64,000 nt of DNA from an uncultured Bacteroides sp. (GTDB lineage: Bacteria; Bacteroidota; Bacteroidia; Bacteroidales; Bacteroidaceae): the NCBI GenBank assembly GCA_900766005.1, contig CAAFTU010000096.1, positions 1 to 64,000 of the forward strand, written 5' to 3'. The notes below the pieces were generated by a model, which searched no databases, was not told where the DNA came from, and saw only the letters and a program-made list of their open reading frames with translations. Both the position numbers and the translations under genes were made by a program. Within the stretch, counting starts at the first letter, position 1, and each line of letters begins with the position of its first letter. This document shows, piece by piece, positions 63,279 to 64,000 of this stretch.

Positions 63279-64000
63279 CTAAAGCAGCGGAGCCAGCAGA
63301 CGAACGACGGACTCCGCTGTTTTTTGTCTCCAAGAACGGCGCGTCCAGTTCTTCAAATGTATCTGCACGCTCTCACGCTGGTCCTGCAAAAAGATTTCCT
63401 TCAGTTCCAATGCCGTATCCATGTCATAAATAAAAGCATTCACCTCGAAGTTTTGTTCAAAACTACGAAAATCAAGATTCGTAGAACCTACTGTAGACAA
63501 AAGATCATCCGACACCATCAGTTTGGAATGAAGAAATCCCTTCTTATAAAAATAGACCTTCACCCCAGCCTGCATAATATCGGCCAGATAGGAATGAGAA
63601 CCTAAATGAGTAATCCGGTTGTCTGCACGTTCCGGCAGCATCAAGCGTACGTCCACCCCCGACAGTGCAGCCGTCTGCATGGCAGCTAAGATCTGTTCGG
63701 TAGGCAAGAAATAAGGAGTCTGCATGTAGAAATACTTCCTGGCATGCGTGATAGCCATGGTGAGTCCCTGCATAATCTCTTTCCAAGGGCCAACAGGCTC
63801 ACTCGTCACAATCTGCACCGTAGAGTTGCCCACGGTATCCAGACATGGGAAATAACAGGATGCCGTAATCAGGGTGCGGTCCACAAAATACCAGTCGAGC
63901 AGAAAAGTGGTCTGCAAGCCATGCACAGCCTTACCTTCAACCTTGATATGCGTATCCCGCCAAATGCCCCAGGAAAAGCCGCGCATATAGCGTTCAGCCA
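63279..64000 (-). CDS. Phospholipase-D family / cardiolipin synthase, C-terminal part (runs off the window)
   Basis: The frame is open through the right edge, so the N-terminus lies beyond base 64000; the apparent Met at 63986 is internal. The 240 visible residues hold the second HKD motif HSKLMVSDDLLSTVGSTN and the preceding LPERADNRITHLGS. They also hold the middle region FYMQTPYFLPTEQILAAM and VEGKAVHGLQTTFLLDWYF of bacterial cardiolipin synthases. It probably condenses phospholipids to cardiolipin at the inner membrane. The first HKD motif must lie outside the window. Confidence 0.9.
   Translation of the reverse strand, partial: AERYMRGFSWGIWRDTHIKVEGKAVHGLQTTFLLDWYFVDRTLITASCYFPCLDTVGNSTVQIVTSEPVGPWKEIMQGLTMAITHARKYFYMQTPYFLPTEQILAAMQTAALSGVDVRLMLPERADNRITHLGSHSYLADIMQAGVKVYFYKKGFLHSKLMVSDDLLSTVGSTNLDFRSFEQNFEVNAFIYDMDTALELKEIFLQDQRESVQIHLKNWTRRSWRQKTAESVVRLLAPLL
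63285..63325 (+). terminator. Probable rsmD terminator inside the convergent gene
   Basis: CAGCGGAG (63285-63292) pairs perfectly with CTCCGCTG (63312-63319) and six T follow on the plus strand. The hairpin lies within the last codons of the minus-strand cardiolipin-synthase gene. No other terminator separates the two genes. Confidence 0.6.

Overview
The window looks like a chromosomal segment of a gut Bacteroidaceae (Bacteroides/Phocaeicola type). Supporting signs are SusC/SusD pairs, GH92 enzymes, a NigD-like lipoprotein, DUF5683 next to parAB, many SPII lipoproteins, and a repeated Bacteroides-type -7 promoter box TAnnTTTG (usually TATCTTTG, TATATTTG or TACTTTTG) ahead of transcription units on both strands. 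No rRNA gene is present, so the species is not resolved.

Layout. 1-2.6 kb: tRNA-Lys and a PiT-type phosphate transporter. 2.7-4.4 kb: an ABC-F ATPase. 4.4-10.6 kb: a heavy-metal efflux operon with a His/Cys-rich membrane-anchored protein, a periplasmic adaptor with a 22-histidine tail, a CusA/CzcA-type RND pump and a TolC-type outer-membrane channel. 10.6-13.8 kb: an AT-rich accessory island with an AAA_14/DUF4143 ATPase, a decayed reading frame, a 17-bp inverted repeat, a shortened lipoprotein gene, clustered TTTCAC inverted repeats and a five-unit 22-bp tandem array. 13.8-15.3 kb: NhaC antiporter. 15.5-15.8 kb: a self-contained minus-strand unit (promoter, 30-codon ORF, strong terminator) not accounted for by any larger gene. 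16-40 kb: mostly housekeeping genes: pepD, a flippase-like membrane protein, rsmA, mgtE, a five-repeat DUF349 protein, tRNA-Gln(CTG), rsfS-ftsH-cdsA, a NigD-like lipoprotein, surE-lpxB, parA-parB-DUF5683-lytic transglycosylase, a bifunctional Rel protein, a MerR-type regulator, an M23 peptidase and alaS.

40.4-59.5 kb is a polysaccharide-utilisation locus made of two convergent operons. The plus-strand operon encodes GH92, an ECF sigma factor, a FecR-type anti-sigma, GH92 and GH92. The minus-strand operon encodes a SusC with an N-terminal STN signalling domain, SusD, a GH18-fold protein with a degenerate active site, a LamG lipoprotein, an intact GH18 endoglycosidase with a DUF1735 N-terminus, and a discoidin-type lipoprotein. 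Gene content and order match the high-mannose N-glycan locus of B. thetaiotaomicron (around BT3983-BT3994). The endoglycosidase catalytic pair D312/E314 has the numbering I recall for BT3987. The likely logic is: the endoglycosidase releases the glycan at the surface, SusCD imports it, GH92 mannosidases trim it, and SusC signals through FecR to the ECF sigma factor.

59.7-64 kb: a RecD/Dda-like helicase, a conserved single-pass membrane protein, DUF3822, rsmD and the C-terminal part of a phospholipase-D/cardiolipin-synthase gene that runs off the window.

The PUL is of a described type. The less explained parts are the 10.6-13.8 kb island, above all its 22-bp array, and the 30-codon transcription unit at 15.5-15.8 kb. 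Gene-family calls come from motif recognition only; no database search was run.
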